In this document: in pieces, positions 37,163 to 45,846 of the stretch | How the letters are laid out: each line of letters begins with the position of its first letter | How positions within the stretch are numbered: the stretch's first letter is position 1 | Assembly (NCBI GenBank): GCA_015060045.1 | Contig: SUZH01000005.1 | Coordinates: 62,001-126,000, forward strand | DNA: 64,000 nucleotides | Reading direction: 5' to 3' | From: Rikenellaceae bacterium | GTDB taxonomy: Bacteria; Bacteroidota; Bacteroidia; Bacteroidales; Rikenellaceae | Program-made: the position numbers and the translations under genes | The notes under the pieces: model-generated | Database searches by the model: none | The model's input: only the letters and a program-made list of their open reading frames with translations | What the model was told of the DNA's origin: nothing

Positions 37163-37203
37163 GCCCCGAATGGGTGGTACTCAACGTACGTCCCATTCGG
37201 GGC
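37163..37203. repeat. 41-nt near-perfect hairpin between rnpB and batB
   Basis: GCCCCGAATGGG (37163-37174) pairs perfectly with CCCATTCGGGGC (37192-37203); inside, GTAC and GTAC can extend the stem around TCAAC. No T run follows on either strand. It lies 48 bp downstream of batB and may be a 3'-end stabiliser, a terminator without U-tract, or a mobile palindromic unit. Confidence 0.6.
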
Positions 37204-37216
37204 CTGCAACGACAGT

Positions 37217-37250
37217 GCGGAAGATTCCGCATAAAATCGAAAAAATCGAG
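37217..37250 (-). repeat. Partial copy of the batC-batA palindrome end, downstream of batB
   Basis: The stretch CCGCATAAAATCGAAAAAATC next to the batB stop matches CCGCATAAAATCAAAAAAC at 39452-39470 next to the batC stop, with GTGC a few bases before both. A short GCGGAATCTTCCGC inverted repeat precedes it. Confidence 0.5.
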
Positions 37251-38279
37251 CTATTCGCGGAAGATGTTCAAGTGCTTTAACAACGGATTGCGGCGATCCA
37301 GGAGCAGGAACTCCAGAAGAAGCAACACCAGCGCAATAGCCACCAAGAGGGGGTATTGCTCATTGTACTCCTCAAAGCGAACAGTCGAAAGTTCGGTCTT
37401 CTCCATCGCCTCGATGCTCTGGACGATCTCCTCCAGACCGATGGATTGGAGCGAAGAGCGAACATAGAGGCCGTCGGTGATTTCGGCAATCTGCTGCAAC
37501 ATCTCCTCATTCAGCTTCGACACGACCATCTCGCCCTTTTCGTCGCGGATAAAGTCGCCACCAATGCTGATCGGCGCACCCTCGGGGGTACCGATACCGA
37601 TCGTATAGATGCGTATTCCCATCTCGGCAGCCCGCTCGGCCACGGCGATGGCGTCATCCTCGTGGTTCTCACCATCGGTAATAAGGATGATAACACGGCT
37701 ATGGCGCCCCTCCTCCACGGTTTCGCCCGAAAACGAGAGGAGCGCCTGCTCCAAGGCCTTACCTACGGCCGTACCCTGCACCGAGACGAGCGTGGGGTCG
37801 ATCTTTTGAGCAAAGGCCTTGGCCATGCGATAGTCCGATGTAATGGGAAGTTGCACCTTTGGCTCGCCGGCAAAGACCACTAGGCCGACGCGGTCCTGCT
37901 TCATCCCCTCGAAGAGCTTGTTGATGGCGTATTTGGTACGCTCGAGGCGGTTGGGGGCAAAATCCTCAGCCAGCATCGAATTCGAGACATCGACCACAAG
38001 CATCATCTCGATACCCTCAGATTTCTCCTCCAGGAGTTTCGAGCCAAACTGCGGACGAGCTGCCGCCAGGATCAAGAAGAAGATCGCCGAGACAACGAGG
38101 AGAAATTTCAGGAAAACACGGCCGTTCGATACGTCGGGCATCAACTCCTCGAGTGTCGTGAGCGAGCCGAAACGGGCCAAGCGGCGCTTCCGAAGGCGCC
38201 AGGCCAGCAGAAAAATCACCACCAAAAGGGGGATGGCCCACAAGAGCCATAACATATGCGGATGGGCAAATCGAAACAT
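37251..38279 (-). CDS. batB: BatB-type VWA domain membrane protein
   Basis: A 342-residue protein of the Bacteroides aerotolerance (Bat) group. Two N-terminal membrane helices (about 8-27 and 58-77) are followed by a VWA domain with an intact MIDAS motif (VVDVSNSM, then VQGTAVGKAL and ITDGENHEDD), and a third helix near the C-terminus (about 305-325). The role is stress tolerance and envelope fitness, mechanism unclear. It follows batA by 4 bp and is the last gene of the operon. Confidence 0.88.
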   Translation of the reverse strand: MFRFAHPHMLWLLWAIPLLVVIFLLAWRLRKRRLARFGSLTTLEELMPDVSNGRVFLKFLLVVSAIFFLILAAARPQFGSKLLEEKSEGIEMMLVVDVSNSMLAEDFAPNRLERTKYAINKLFEGMKQDRVGLVVFAGEPKVQLPITSDYRMAKAFAQKIDPTLVSVQGTAVGKALEQALLSFSGETVEEGRHSRVIILITDGENHEDDAIAVAERAAEMGIRIYTIGIGTPEGAPISIGGDFIRDEKGEMVVSKLNEEMLQQIAEITDGLYVRSSLQSIGLEEIVQSIEAMEKTELSTVRFEEYNEQYPLLVAIALVLLLLEFLLLDRRNPLLKHLNIFRE

Positions 38280-38283
38280 AGCG

Positions 38284-39270
38284 TTACGGGATTCGTTTTA
38301 AGATGAGAGTCGAGAGAAGGAATTCGGCCACCAACAGGGCCAATGCCGCCAAAACCCAGGCAAGGAACAATTCGTGGTAGATGACCCGCTCCGAGATCTC
38401 GACTTTAGACTTCTCCAGCTCGTTGATCTCGTCATAAATCGCCTTCAACTTGGCCTTGTCCGTGGCGCGGAAGTAGCGGCCTCCGGTCTGCGTGGCGATG
38501 GCCGAGAGGGTCTTTTCATCAATCTCAACCTTCTGCTGCACAAAGGTCAGCTCACCAAACATGTCGTAAGCCGGATAGGGAGCCATACCCTCCGTGCCGA
38601 CACCGATCGTATAGACACGAATTCCCTGCGCCTGGGCAATCTCGGCTGCCGTCATGGGGGCAATCTCGCCACGGTTGTTTACACCATCGGTCAAGAGGAT
38701 GATCACCTTCGATTTGGCCTCACTTTCGCGCAGGCGGTTGATCGCCGTGGCCAAACCGTTACCGATCGCCGTACCATCCTCGATCAGGCCACTGCGAATA
38801 CGGCTTAAGAGGGTCTGCAGGGTTCCCTGATCGGTCGTCAGGGGCGACTGCGTGAAGGCTTCACCGGCAAAGGCCACCAAACCGATGCGGTCGCCATAGC
38901 GGTCTGCCACGAAGGCACCGGCCACCTCCTTGGCGGCGGTCAGACGGTCGGGCTTGAAGTCACGTGCCAGCATCGAACCACTGACATCGATCGAAAGCAT
39001 GATGTCGATACCCTCCGTATCGGTATGCGAGAGACGCTCGACATCCTGCGGGCGGGCCAGAGCGATGATGAGCAGTGCGAAGGCCGTTGTACGCAACACG
39101 AAGGGGAGGTGGCGCAGGTAATAGCGCCAGGTGCGCGGCGCGTGAAGCAACCCCTTCACGCTCGAAAACTGAATCGCAGCTCCACCCTGCAACGTGCGCC
39201 ACACGTAGTAGCCTACGATTGGCACAAGCAGCAACAAGAGCCACAAAAAGTATGGTGAATGAAAATGCAT
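38284..39270 (-). CDS. batA: BatA-type VWA domain membrane protein
   Basis: A 328-residue paralogue of the next gene with the same plan: two N-terminal helices, a VWA domain with MIDAS (LSIDVSGSMLARDF, DGTAIGNGLATAI, LTDGVNNRG) and a C-terminal helix (about 300-322). The ATG at 39270 (MHFHSPYFLWLLL) is preferred over a TTG two codons upstream. Unlike the other genes of this operon it is preceded by a 199-bp gap that contains a palindrome and a promoter. Confidence 0.88.
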   Translation of the reverse strand: MHFHSPYFLWLLLLLVPIVGYYVWRTLQGGAAIQFSSVKGLLHAPRTWRYYLRHLPFVLRTTAFALLIIALARPQDVERLSHTDTEGIDIMLSIDVSGSMLARDFKPDRLTAAKEVAGAFVADRYGDRIGLVAFAGEAFTQSPLTTDQGTLQTLLSRIRSGLIEDGTAIGNGLATAINRLRESEAKSKVIILLTDGVNNRGEIAPMTAAEIAQAQGIRVYTIGVGTEGMAPYPAYDMFGELTFVQQKVEIDEKTLSAIATQTGGRYFRATDKAKLKAIYDEINELEKSKVEISERVIYHELFLAWVLAALALLVAEFLLSTLILKRIP

Positions 39271-39280
39271 TATCAAATGT

Positions 39281-39300
39281 AGAATTTAGAATTCAAAATT
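39281..39300. repeat. AT-rich intergenic repeat (copy 3)
   Basis: AGAATTTAGAATTCAAAATT just upstream of batA; almost the same sequence lies upstream of the gene at 54368. Confidence 0.6.
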
Positions 39301-39339
39301 ATTATCGTGGAGCGACCTCAGTGGGCCCAGCCGCCCCTC

Positions 39340-39471
39340 CCGTTTTTTTTGATTTTAGGCGAGCAGATTTTGGGCTTTCGAGGTCAGGCGAATTGGGAGC
39401 ATACTCAAAGGTATGTAACCAATTTCGCACGGCAAGAAAGTGCAAAATGTGCCGCATAAAATCAAAAAACT
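39340..39471. repeat. Approximately 130-bp imperfect palindrome between batC and batA
   Basis: The left arm (GTTTTTTTTGATTTTAGGCG, then AGATTTTGGGC and CTTTCGAGG, GGCGAATTGG) and the reverse complement of the right arm (GTTTTTTGATTTTATGCGGC, then ACATTTTGCAC, CTTTCTTG, GCGAAATTGG) align over nearly their whole length. The centre is CATAC, TCAAAG, GTATG. It looks like one long cruciform or a MITE-like element. The right arm abuts the batC stop. Confidence 0.65.
39406..39436 (-). promoter_or_regulatory. Candidate internal promoter for batA-batB
   Basis: Minus strand: CTTG (39436-39433), 19-bp spacer, TACCTTTG (39413-39406), 136 bp upstream of batA. It lies at the centre of the long palindrome, so the element may have brought the promoter with it. 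Confidence 0.55.
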
Positions 39472-40234
39472 ACCAGTTTTTGGTGCCGCGAACTATCACC
39501 CCCTGCTTCTCCTTGAGTTTCTCCTGCGTGCGATCCTCCTGCGCCTGGATGGCATCTAAGATCTGCTGCTGTTCCTGCTCGGAGATTCCCTGCTGGGGTT
39601 GCTGTGATTGAGGCTGCTGCTCCTGCGGTTTTTGGTCACCCTGCTGCGGCTGTTGATCTTGGTTTTGATCCTGCTTTTGGTCCTTGTTCTGATCCTGTTT
39701 TTGATCGTTGCCGCCCTGCTGTTGATCCTGGTTCTGGTTTCGATTTTGGTCTTGGTTCTGATCCTGGTTATCATTGCCGCCACCGCCATCCTGCTGCTGA
39801 TCCTCCAAGAGTTTCTTCGTGTAGGCGTAGTTGTACTTGGCCTCCATGTCCGAAGGGTTCAGCAGGAGCGAGTTTTTGTAGCTCTGCAAAGCCTCTTTGA
39901 GTTTCTGCTGCTTGAATTGGGCATTTCCCAAATTGTAGAAGGCCATGGCACGCTCCTCGTCGGTACGCAGGGAGTCGGCCGCAGCACGCATCAAAGTCTG
40001 CTCGGCCGCCTCGTAACGCTCCATCTTGTAGTCGGCATTGCCGAGGTTGTAGGTCGCTTCGAAATTCAGCGAATCGGCCACTAACGCTCGGCGGTAACGC
40101 TCCGCGCTTTGCTCGTAGTTGCCCTTGTTGTATTGCCGATTGCCGCGACGCACCTCGCTACGCTCGGGCATCTGCTGGGCAGCCAGCGGCAACGTCATGA
40201 GTGCCAAAAGGGCCGTTATCAGGATTTTTTTCAT
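39470..40234 (-). CDS. batC: BatC-type TPR protein with Gln/Asn/Asp-rich segment
   Basis: A 254-residue exported protein. Signal peptide about 1-20 (LMTLPLAAQ). TPR repeats from about 27 to 145 (GNRQYNKGNYEQSAERYRRA, ATYNLGNADYKMERYEAAE, FYNLGNAQFKQQKLKEALQ). Residues about 146-224 are low complexity, nearly all Q, N, D, K, P and G with repeating QDQN units; a short helical tail follows. Probably periplasmic scaffold of the Bat complex. It directly follows the BatD-like gene and here precedes batA instead of following batB. Confidence 0.87.
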   Translation of the reverse strand: MKKILITALLALMTLPLAAQQMPERSEVRRGNRQYNKGNYEQSAERYRRALVADSLNFEATYNLGNADYKMERYEAAEQTLMRAAADSLRTDEERAMAFYNLGNAQFKQQKLKEALQSYKNSLLLNPSDMEAKYNYAYTKKLLEDQQQDGGGGNDNQDQNQDQNRNQNQDQQQGGNDQKQDQNKDQKQDQNQDQQPQQGDQKPQEQQPQSQQPQQGISEQEQQQILDAIQAQEDRTQEKLKEKQGVIVRGTKNW

Positions 40235-40239
40235 CTTCG

Positions 40240-41205
40240 TTACTCGTTTTCCTCCTCGTCGGGCGTGAGCTCAACGGGTTTGGTCTCCTCGACAAAATAG
40301 TAGGCCTTCGTATAGTCCGACTCGTTCTGCTCGGCCTCGGGCGTGAACTTGGCAAACTTCACCAAATCGCCATCCATGAGGATCGACGTCAGATCCATGC
40401 GGGCCTTTTCGGGCAACTCCACCGCGCGCATGGCCGTGATGATCTCGTCGGAGGTCATCTCCATCGCGCCGATACTCCAACGACCCGCGATGTAGGTGCG
40501 CAGGATATCCGTGAGGGTCGAATAGTAGAGCTTGTGTTTGCCACTCTGCCACAGTTTCTGGTGGTGCAACGCCTCCAGCGCCTTGATCGCCACCACGTGG
40601 GGCGGTTCGGGCGGTGCCGGCTTGAAGAGGTCCTTCAGGTGACGACCTCGCGCCTCAAGATAGCGATGCAGGCCATAAATTGCCAACGCAAGCAGCGCGA
40701 TGACGAGCAGCGACCACAGGAGATAGCCGCGAATCTCGGCCAGCTTGAATGAAAGCGTCAGCTGCGGCTTCAGATCATAGATCGACTGCGAGGTCGAATC
40801 GATCTCAAAGGTGGCCACCTTCAAGATCACCGAATCGGCCGCATAGAGCGTATCGACAATGTTCTTATCGGCATACAGCACACCGGCAGCCCCGAGGTTG
40901 ATCAACCCCTCTTGAAAGGCGGCCAGGCGATAACGCTGTGCGATCTTCAGTCGTCTTCCGTCACGCTCCAGCGTATCGGTCGGGAGCACCTCGACCAGCT
41001 CGACGATGCCCTCCTCCTTTGGGGTAAATTCGGGGAAGAGAACCGTCTGCACCAGGTCCTTCTCGACCTCCAGCACATAGTCAAACTGGTCGCCGATAAA
41101 GACGCTGTCGGGCTCGATGCGGGCTCGGACGGTCGGGGTCTCACTTTGCGCCACGGCCACCAGGCTCACCAAGAGCAACAGGGGAAGAATGATTGCTCGT
41201 TTCAT
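40240..41205 (-). CDS. BatD/DUF4381-like membrane protein of the Bat operon
   Basis: A 321-residue protein with signal peptide (about 1-19), a beta-rich periplasmic region (VRARIEPDSVFIGDQFDYVL, as in BatD-type domains), one membrane helix (about 160-180, GYLLWSLLVIALLALAIYGL) and a cytoplasmic helical region with LYYSTLTDILRTYIAGRW, a pattern of DUF4381/DUF4129-like proteins. It overlaps the DUF58 gene by 4 bp. It fits as the coupling subunit between MoxR/DUF58 in the cytoplasm and the Bat proteins outside. Confidence 0.8.
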   Translation of the reverse strand: MKRAIILPLLLLVSLVAVAQSETPTVRARIEPDSVFIGDQFDYVLEVEKDLVQTVLFPEFTPKEEGIVELVEVLPTDTLERDGRRLKIAQRYRLAAFQEGLINLGAAGVLYADKNIVDTLYAADSVILKVATFEIDSTSQSIYDLKPQLTLSFKLAEIRGYLLWSLLVIALLALAIYGLHRYLEARGRHLKDLFKPAPPEPPHVVAIKALEALHHQKLWQSGKHKLYYSTLTDILRTYIAGRWSIGAMEMTSDEIITAMRAVELPEKARMDLTSILMDGDLVKFAKFTPEAEQNESDYTKAYYFVEETKPVELTPDEEENE

Positions 41206-42086
41206 CGCTGCTTAAAGAGTTTGATCAACTCGGCCACATAATCCTCGTCGGTGGTGATTTCGGCCGTGTCGATGCGGTTGTGTTTCAAGGTTTCAAGAAT
41301 GCGGGCACTGCGCTCCTGCCAAGCGACAACATAGTGCTCACGCACCCGCTGCGACGAGGTATCAACCCACACCTTGCGGTCGGTCTCGGCATCGCGCAAT
41401 TCGACGATACCCACGTCGGGCAACTCCTTTTCGCGCGGATCGACAATGCGGATACCCACCAGGTCGTGCCTGCCGCGGGCAATCTTCAGGGCGTCATCCA
41501 GCGCATCGGCATCCTTCGACGAGTCGAGGAAGTCCGAAAGGATGAAGGTCGTGCAACGCTTCTTGTTCACGTTCGTCAAGAAACGGATCGGCTCCGAGAG
41601 GCACGTGCGACGCGACTCGGGCTCGAAACCGATCAGCTCGCGGATAATCGTGAGGATGTGGCTGCGGCCCTTCTTCGGGGGGATAAACTTCTCGACGCGA
41701 TCGGTAAAGAAGATGCAGCCCACCTTGTCGTTATTTTGGGCAGCCGAGAAGGCCAGCACGGCGGCGATCTCGGTCATGATGCTGCGCTTGAGGCGATCCG
41801 TCGAGCCAAACTCGCCCGAGGCCGAAACATCGACCAGGAGCATCATCGTCAGCTCGCGCTCCTCCTCATAGACCTTGATGTGGGGCTTCGACGAGCGGGC
41901 CGTCACGTTCCAATCAATGTCGCGCACATCGTCACCGGCACGATACTCCCTCACCTCGGAAAACGACATACCGCGGCCGCGGAAAGCCGTGTGGTACTTT
42001 CCGGCAAAGATCTCGTTCGAAAGACCGCGGGTTTTGATCTCGATCTTTCGGACGCGCTTCAGAATATCGTTCTCGTTATCGCGCAT
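41202..42086 (-). CDS. DUF58 domain protein (MoxR-associated, VWA-like)
   Basis: A 294-residue cytoplasmic protein. The DUF58 hallmark is FRGRGMSFSEVREYRAGDD followed by RDIDWNVTARSSKP; a VWA-like fold with DVSASGEFGS follows. DUF58 proteins nearly always accompany MoxR AAA+ ATPases. It shares one base with the end of moxR and overlaps the next gene by 4 bp. Confidence 0.92.
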   Translation of the reverse strand: MRDNENDILKRVRKIEIKTRGLSNEIFAGKYHTAFRGRGMSFSEVREYRAGDDVRDIDWNVTARSSKPHIKVYEEERELTMMLLVDVSASGEFGSTDRLKRSIMTEIAAVLAFSAAQNNDKVGCIFFTDRVEKFIPPKKGRSHILTIIRELIGFEPESRRTCLSEPIRFLTNVNKKRCTTFILSDFLDSSKDADALDDALKIARGRHDLVGIRIVDPREKELPDVGIVELRDAETDRKVWVDTSSQRVREHYVVAWQERSARILETLKHNRIDTAEITTDEDYVAELIKLFKQR

Positions 42087-43084
42087 TAGGGCACAATTAC
42101 GTTGTTCAGAATATCGGTGATGATCTCCTCCGAGGTGATGTTCTCGGCCTCAGCCTCATACGTCAGGCCGATACGGTGACGCAGTACGTCATGGCAAACG
42201 GCACGTACATCCTCCGGAATCACATAACCGCGACGACGGATGAAGGCGTAGGCGCGAGCGGCCTTCGCCAGCGAGATCGAAGCACGGGGCGAACCACCGT
42301 AAGCGATGAGCGACTGCAGACGATCGAGGTTGTACTCCTTCGGTTCGCGCGTAGCGAAGATGATATCAACGATGTACTTCTCGATCTTCTCATCCATATA
42401 AACATCCTCAACGACCTTGCGGGCCTTGACAATATCCTCGGGCGAGATAACCTTGTTCACCTCGGGCATACCGGCACCCGAGAGGTTCATGCGCACGATG
42501 TCGCGCTCCTCCTGCTTCTTGGGATAGGAGATCTTGGCCTTGAGCATGAAACGGTCCACCTGTGCCTCGGGCAGCGGGTAGGTACCCTCCTGCTCGAGGG
42601 GGTTCTGCGTAGCCAACACGAGGAAGGGCTGCGGCAGGGGGTAGGTCTCGTCGCCGAGCGTTACCTGACGCTCCTGCATCGCCTCCAAGAGGGCCGACTG
42701 CACCTTGGCCGGAGAACGGTTGATCTCATCGGCCAGCACGAAGTTGGCAAACACGGGGCCCTTCTTGACGATGAAATCCTCCGACTTCTGCGAGTAGATC
42801 AGCGTACCCAGCAGGTCGGCCGGCAAGAGGTCGGGGGTAAACTGAATACGCGAGAAGTTGGCATCGACGGCCTTGGCCAGGGTCGTAATGGCAAGCGTCT
42901 TGGCCAGACCCGGCACACCCTCCAGGAGGATATGGCCGTTCGACAGCAGACCGATCAGGAGCGTATCGACCAGATGCTGCTGGCCGACAATCACCTTGCT
43001 CATCTCGCTGCGCAGGGTATCGACAAAGACCGATTCGCGCTCGATGCGCTCGTTGAGTTCTTTGATGTTGATGACTTCAGACAT
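42086..43084 (-). CDS. MoxR-family AAA+ ATPase
   Basis: A 332-residue AAA+ chaperone-like ATPase. Walker A GVPGLAKT (about 55-62), Walker B FVLADEINRSP, and sensor ATQNPLEQEGTYPLPEAQVDRF are all intact. MoxR ATPases assist maturation or metal insertion of VWA proteins, which fits the two VWA genes downstream. First gene of the operon; a consensus promoter lies about 100 bp upstream with a structured leader. Confidence 0.94.
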   Translation of the reverse strand: MSEVINIKELNERIERESVFVDTLRSEMSKVIVGQQHLVDTLLIGLLSNGHILLEGVPGLAKTLAITTLAKAVDANFSRIQFTPDLLPADLLGTLIYSQKSEDFIVKKGPVFANFVLADEINRSPAKVQSALLEAMQERQVTLGDETYPLPQPFLVLATQNPLEQEGTYPLPEAQVDRFMLKAKISYPKKQEERDIVRMNLSGAGMPEVNKVISPEDIVKARKVVEDVYMDEKIEKYIVDIIFATREPKEYNLDRLQSLIAYGGSPRASISLAKAARAYAFIRRRGYVIPEDVRAVCHDVLRHRIGLTYEAEAENITSEEIITDILNNVIVP

Positions 43085-43157
43085 GGTAATTCTTTTTTAT
43101 GTTATCTTTTGTTTATCGTTTTCGTTCTAATTAACGTTTCCTCGTCACCTACGGCGC

Positions 43158-43177
43158 CGTTTCACTTTGGTGAAACG
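43158..43177 (-). promoter_or_regulatory. Hairpin in the leader of the moxR-bat operon
   Basis: CGTTTCAC, TTTG, GTGAAACG: a perfect 8-bp stem with a 4-nt loop, preceded by the palindrome CGGCGCCG. It lies between the moxR promoter and start codon. Confidence 0.5.
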
Positions 43178-43187
43178 TATGAATCTG

Positions 43188-43219
43188 CAAATTTATTGTA
43201 AAAATCAGAAAATTTCAAA
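43188..43219 (-). promoter_or_regulatory. Promoter of the moxR-bat operon
   Basis: Minus strand: TTTG (43219-43216), 20-bp spacer, TAAATTTG (43195-43188). Both boxes match the Bacteroidota consensus. Confidence 0.8.
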
Positions 43220-43280
43220 TTTATACCCTTCGAGAATTCCCTCAAACGATTGTTGATAAATATTCTCCATTTTTCAAGCC

Positions 43281-43294
43281 TGAATTTTGAATTC
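43281..43294. repeat. AT-rich intergenic repeat (copy 4)
   Basis: TGAATTTTGAATTC immediately upstream of the uvrD-like promoter; same motif as at 13104. Confidence 0.45.
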
Positions 43295-43298
43295 TTTG

Positions 43299-43306
43299 TA
43301 CCTTTG
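43299..43306 (+). promoter_or_regulatory. -7 element of the UvrD/PcrA helicase gene
   Basis: TACCTTTG, 24 bp before the ATG. No clear TTG at the proper distance upstream. Confidence 0.6.
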
Positions 43307-43330
43307 TTTTCCAAAAACGAAAGAGAAGCT

Positions 43331-45844
43331 ATGCAATCCGAGATATTGAAAGGACTCAACAAGGCGCAAGAGGCTGCGGTCGTGAATTTTGAGCGACCTT
43401 CGCTCATCATTGCCGGTGCCGGTTCGGGCAAGACGCGTGTCTTGACCTCGCGCATCGCCTACATGATCGAGCAGGGCGTCAAGCCGTGGCAGATCCTTGC
43501 CCTGACGTTTACGAACAAGGCCGCTGCCGAGATGCGCGAGCGCATCGAACGGATGGTGGGCGACGGCAGCCGCTACATCCGCATGGGCACGTTCCACTCC
43601 GTCTTTTCGCGCATCCTGCGTGAGAATGCCGAGCGCATCGGTTACCCCACCTCGTTCACAATCTACGAGCCGAACGACGTCAAGAGCCTGCTGAAGACGA
43701 TTATCAAGGAGATGCAACTCTCGGACGACAAATACAAGCCCAACGTCATTGCCTCGCGCATCTCGATGGCCAAGAACTCGCTCATCACCCCGGGTGCCTA
43801 CCTCGCTAAGACGATCTATGCCACGGAGGATCGCCAGGCCCAGATCCCCGAGTTCGGCAACATCTACAACGAGTATTGCCGTCGTTGCAAGCGCAACGGC
43901 GCGATGGATTTCGACGACCTGCTACTGCAGACCAACATCCTGCTAAAGGATTGCCCCGATGTGTTGGCCAAGTATCAAGAGCAGTTCCAATACATCCTCG
44001 TGGATGAGTATCAGGACACGAACTACGCCCAATACATCATCATCCGCCGCCTCTCGCAGCTCCACGGAAGGGTCTGCGTCGTGGGCGACGATGCGCAGTC
44101 GATCTACTCGTTCCGCGGCGCGAAGATCGAGAATATCCTCTCGTTCCGCAACGACTACCCCACGGCCGAGGTCTTTAAGCTCGAACAGAACTACCGCTCG
44201 ACCCGCACGATTGTCGATGCCGCCAACTCGATCATCAAAAAGAATGCCCGCCAGATGGAGAAGACCTGTTTCTCGCAAGGCGACGAGGGCGAAAAGATCC
44301 GCATTCTGAAGGCCTATACCGATCGTGAGGAGGCCGAAATCGTGGTGGGTGATCTGCGCGACAAGATCCGCGAATCGGGCGACCGATGGGCCGAGGCGGT
44401 GATTCTCTACCGCACGAACAACCAGTCGGCCGTCCTGGAGGATAACCTCCGCCGCCGTGGTATTCCCTACCGCATCTACAAAGGCTCGTCGTTCTACGAC
44501 CACAAGGAGATCCGCGACCTGATGGGCTACATCCGCCTGGTGATTAACCCGCGCGATGACGAGGCCTTCAAGCGCATCGTCAACTACCCCGCACGCGGTA
44601 TCGGTGACACGACCGTCGAGCGTATCGCCCAGATCGCCGCAGCCCGCCAAACGTCGATGTGGGAGGCGGTGGATCAGCTGGTCGAGCAGCCGGTAGAGGA
44701 TGCCGTACAACGAGCCATTGTCCGCAAAGTCAAGGAGTTTGTGGGGCTGATTCGATCACTGTCGCTGGCTCGTACCACGATGGGGCTCTACGAATTTGGT
44801 TTGGAGATCGCCTCCAAGTCGGGTATTCTACCCCTCTATCGGCAGGACAACTCGCCCGAGAATGCCTCGGCTCTCTCGAACATCGAGGAGCTTTTGAACT
44901 CGATGCAGGAGTTCAAGGAGCGTGTCGATGCCGAGATTCGCAACGGCGAACGCGAGCCTGAGGAGGAGGCCACGATCGAGGAGTGGTTGCAGGGGGTGAT
45001 GCTGATGACCGACATGGATTCGGATGATCCCGATGATCAGAATAAAGTAACGCTGATGACCGTCCACTCGGCAAAAGGCCTGGAGTATAAATATGTCTAT
45101 ATTGTCGGCCTGGAGGAGAACCTCTTCCCCTCGATGCGCGCCGCCGAGTCGGCTGAAGGGATCGAGGAGGAGCGTCGTCTCTTCTACGTGGCCCTGACGC
45201 GTGCCAAGTGCACGGCTACGATCTCCTACGCCGAGATGCGTTTCAAGTGGGGTAACATGGAGTTCTCGCGTCCGAGCATGTTCCTGCGCGAGATCGACCC
45301 CCAATACATTGAGTCGGAGGTCGATTTCCGGGCCGAGCGCCAACGTCCCGCCCCGAGCGAGGAGGGCAAGCAGGCGATCGACGAGTTGCGCCGTCGCTTC
45401 GACTACCGCTTCCAGCAAAAGAGGCAGGAGGGCCCATCGTCGGGCGGTTACGGCCAGCGAAACGGCTACAATCCCCGCCCCGCAGATGGCGAATCGAGCC
45501 GCGTACAGCGTTTCACGCGCCAAAATGATCCCTACCGCAAGCAGGGTTCGACGAGCTACCCCAACATGCGCACCCAATTCGACGGGCAGGTAAAAAATGC
45601 CATCGAGACGCTCAAGGGCGAACCGCGTCGTTTGGTCCGTCCCACGGCTACACCCGTAGGCGGTGGAGCACCAACAACCGACTGCATCTATCATGCCGGC
45701 GATCGGGTGGAGCACGCCACCTTCGGACGCGGTGAAATTCTCCGCATCGAGCAGTCGAACGGCGATTGGAAGCTGGTGGTCGATTTCCCCAATGCCGGGC
45801 AGAAAAACCTGCTGGCTAAATTCGCCAAACTCAGAAAATTATAA
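43331..45844 (+). CDS. UvrD/PcrA-type superfamily I DNA helicase
   Basis: An 837-residue 3'-5' helicase for nucleotide-excision repair, mismatch repair or removal of RecA. Motif I AGAGSGKTRVL (about 29-39), motif II DEYQDTNYAQ, motif III VGDDAQSIYSFRGA, motif V TVHSAKGLEYKYV and motif VI YVALTRAK are complete. The C-terminal tail ends with GDRVEHATFGRGEILRIE, the PcrA/UvrD Tudor-like domain that binds RNA polymerase. ATG 43331 follows the promoter at 43299; an upstream in-frame codon lies before it. nth follows after 2 bp. Confidence 0.95.
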   Translation: MQSEILKGLNKAQEAAVVNFERPSLIIAGAGSGKTRVLTSRIAYMIEQGVKPWQILALTFTNKAAAEMRERIERMVGDGSRYIRMGTFHSVFSRILRENAERIGYPTSFTIYEPNDVKSLLKTIIKEMQLSDDKYKPNVIASRISMAKNSLITPGAYLAKTIYATEDRQAQIPEFGNIYNEYCRRCKRNGAMDFDDLLLQTNILLKDCPDVLAKYQEQFQYILVDEYQDTNYAQYIIIRRLSQLHGRVCVVGDDAQSIYSFRGAKIENILSFRNDYPTAEVFKLEQNYRSTRTIVDAANSIIKKNARQMEKTCFSQGDEGEKIRILKAYTDREEAEIVVGDLRDKIRESGDRWAEAVILYRTNNQSAVLEDNLRRRGIPYRIYKGSSFYDHKEIRDLMGYIRLVINPRDDEAFKRIVNYPARGIGDTTVERIAQIAAARQTSMWEAVDQLVEQPVEDAVQRAIVRKVKEFVGLIRSLSLARTTMGLYEFGLEIASKSGILPLYRQDNSPENASALSNIEELLNSMQEFKERVDAEIRNGEREPEEEATIEEWLQGVMLMTDMDSDDPDDQNKVTLMTVHSAKGLEYKYVYIVGLEENLFPSMRAAESAEGIEEERRLFYVALTRAKCTATISYAEMRFKWGNMEFSRPSMFLREIDPQYIESEVDFRAERQRPAPSEEGKQAIDELRRRFDYRFQQKRQEGPSSGGYGQRNGYNPRPADGESSRVQRFTRQNDPYRKQGSTSYPNMRTQFDGQVKNAIETLKGEPRRLVRPTATPVGGGAPTTDCIYHAGDRVEHATFGRGEILRIEQSNGDWKLVVDFPNAGQKNLLAKFAKLRKL

Positions 45845-45846
45845 CC

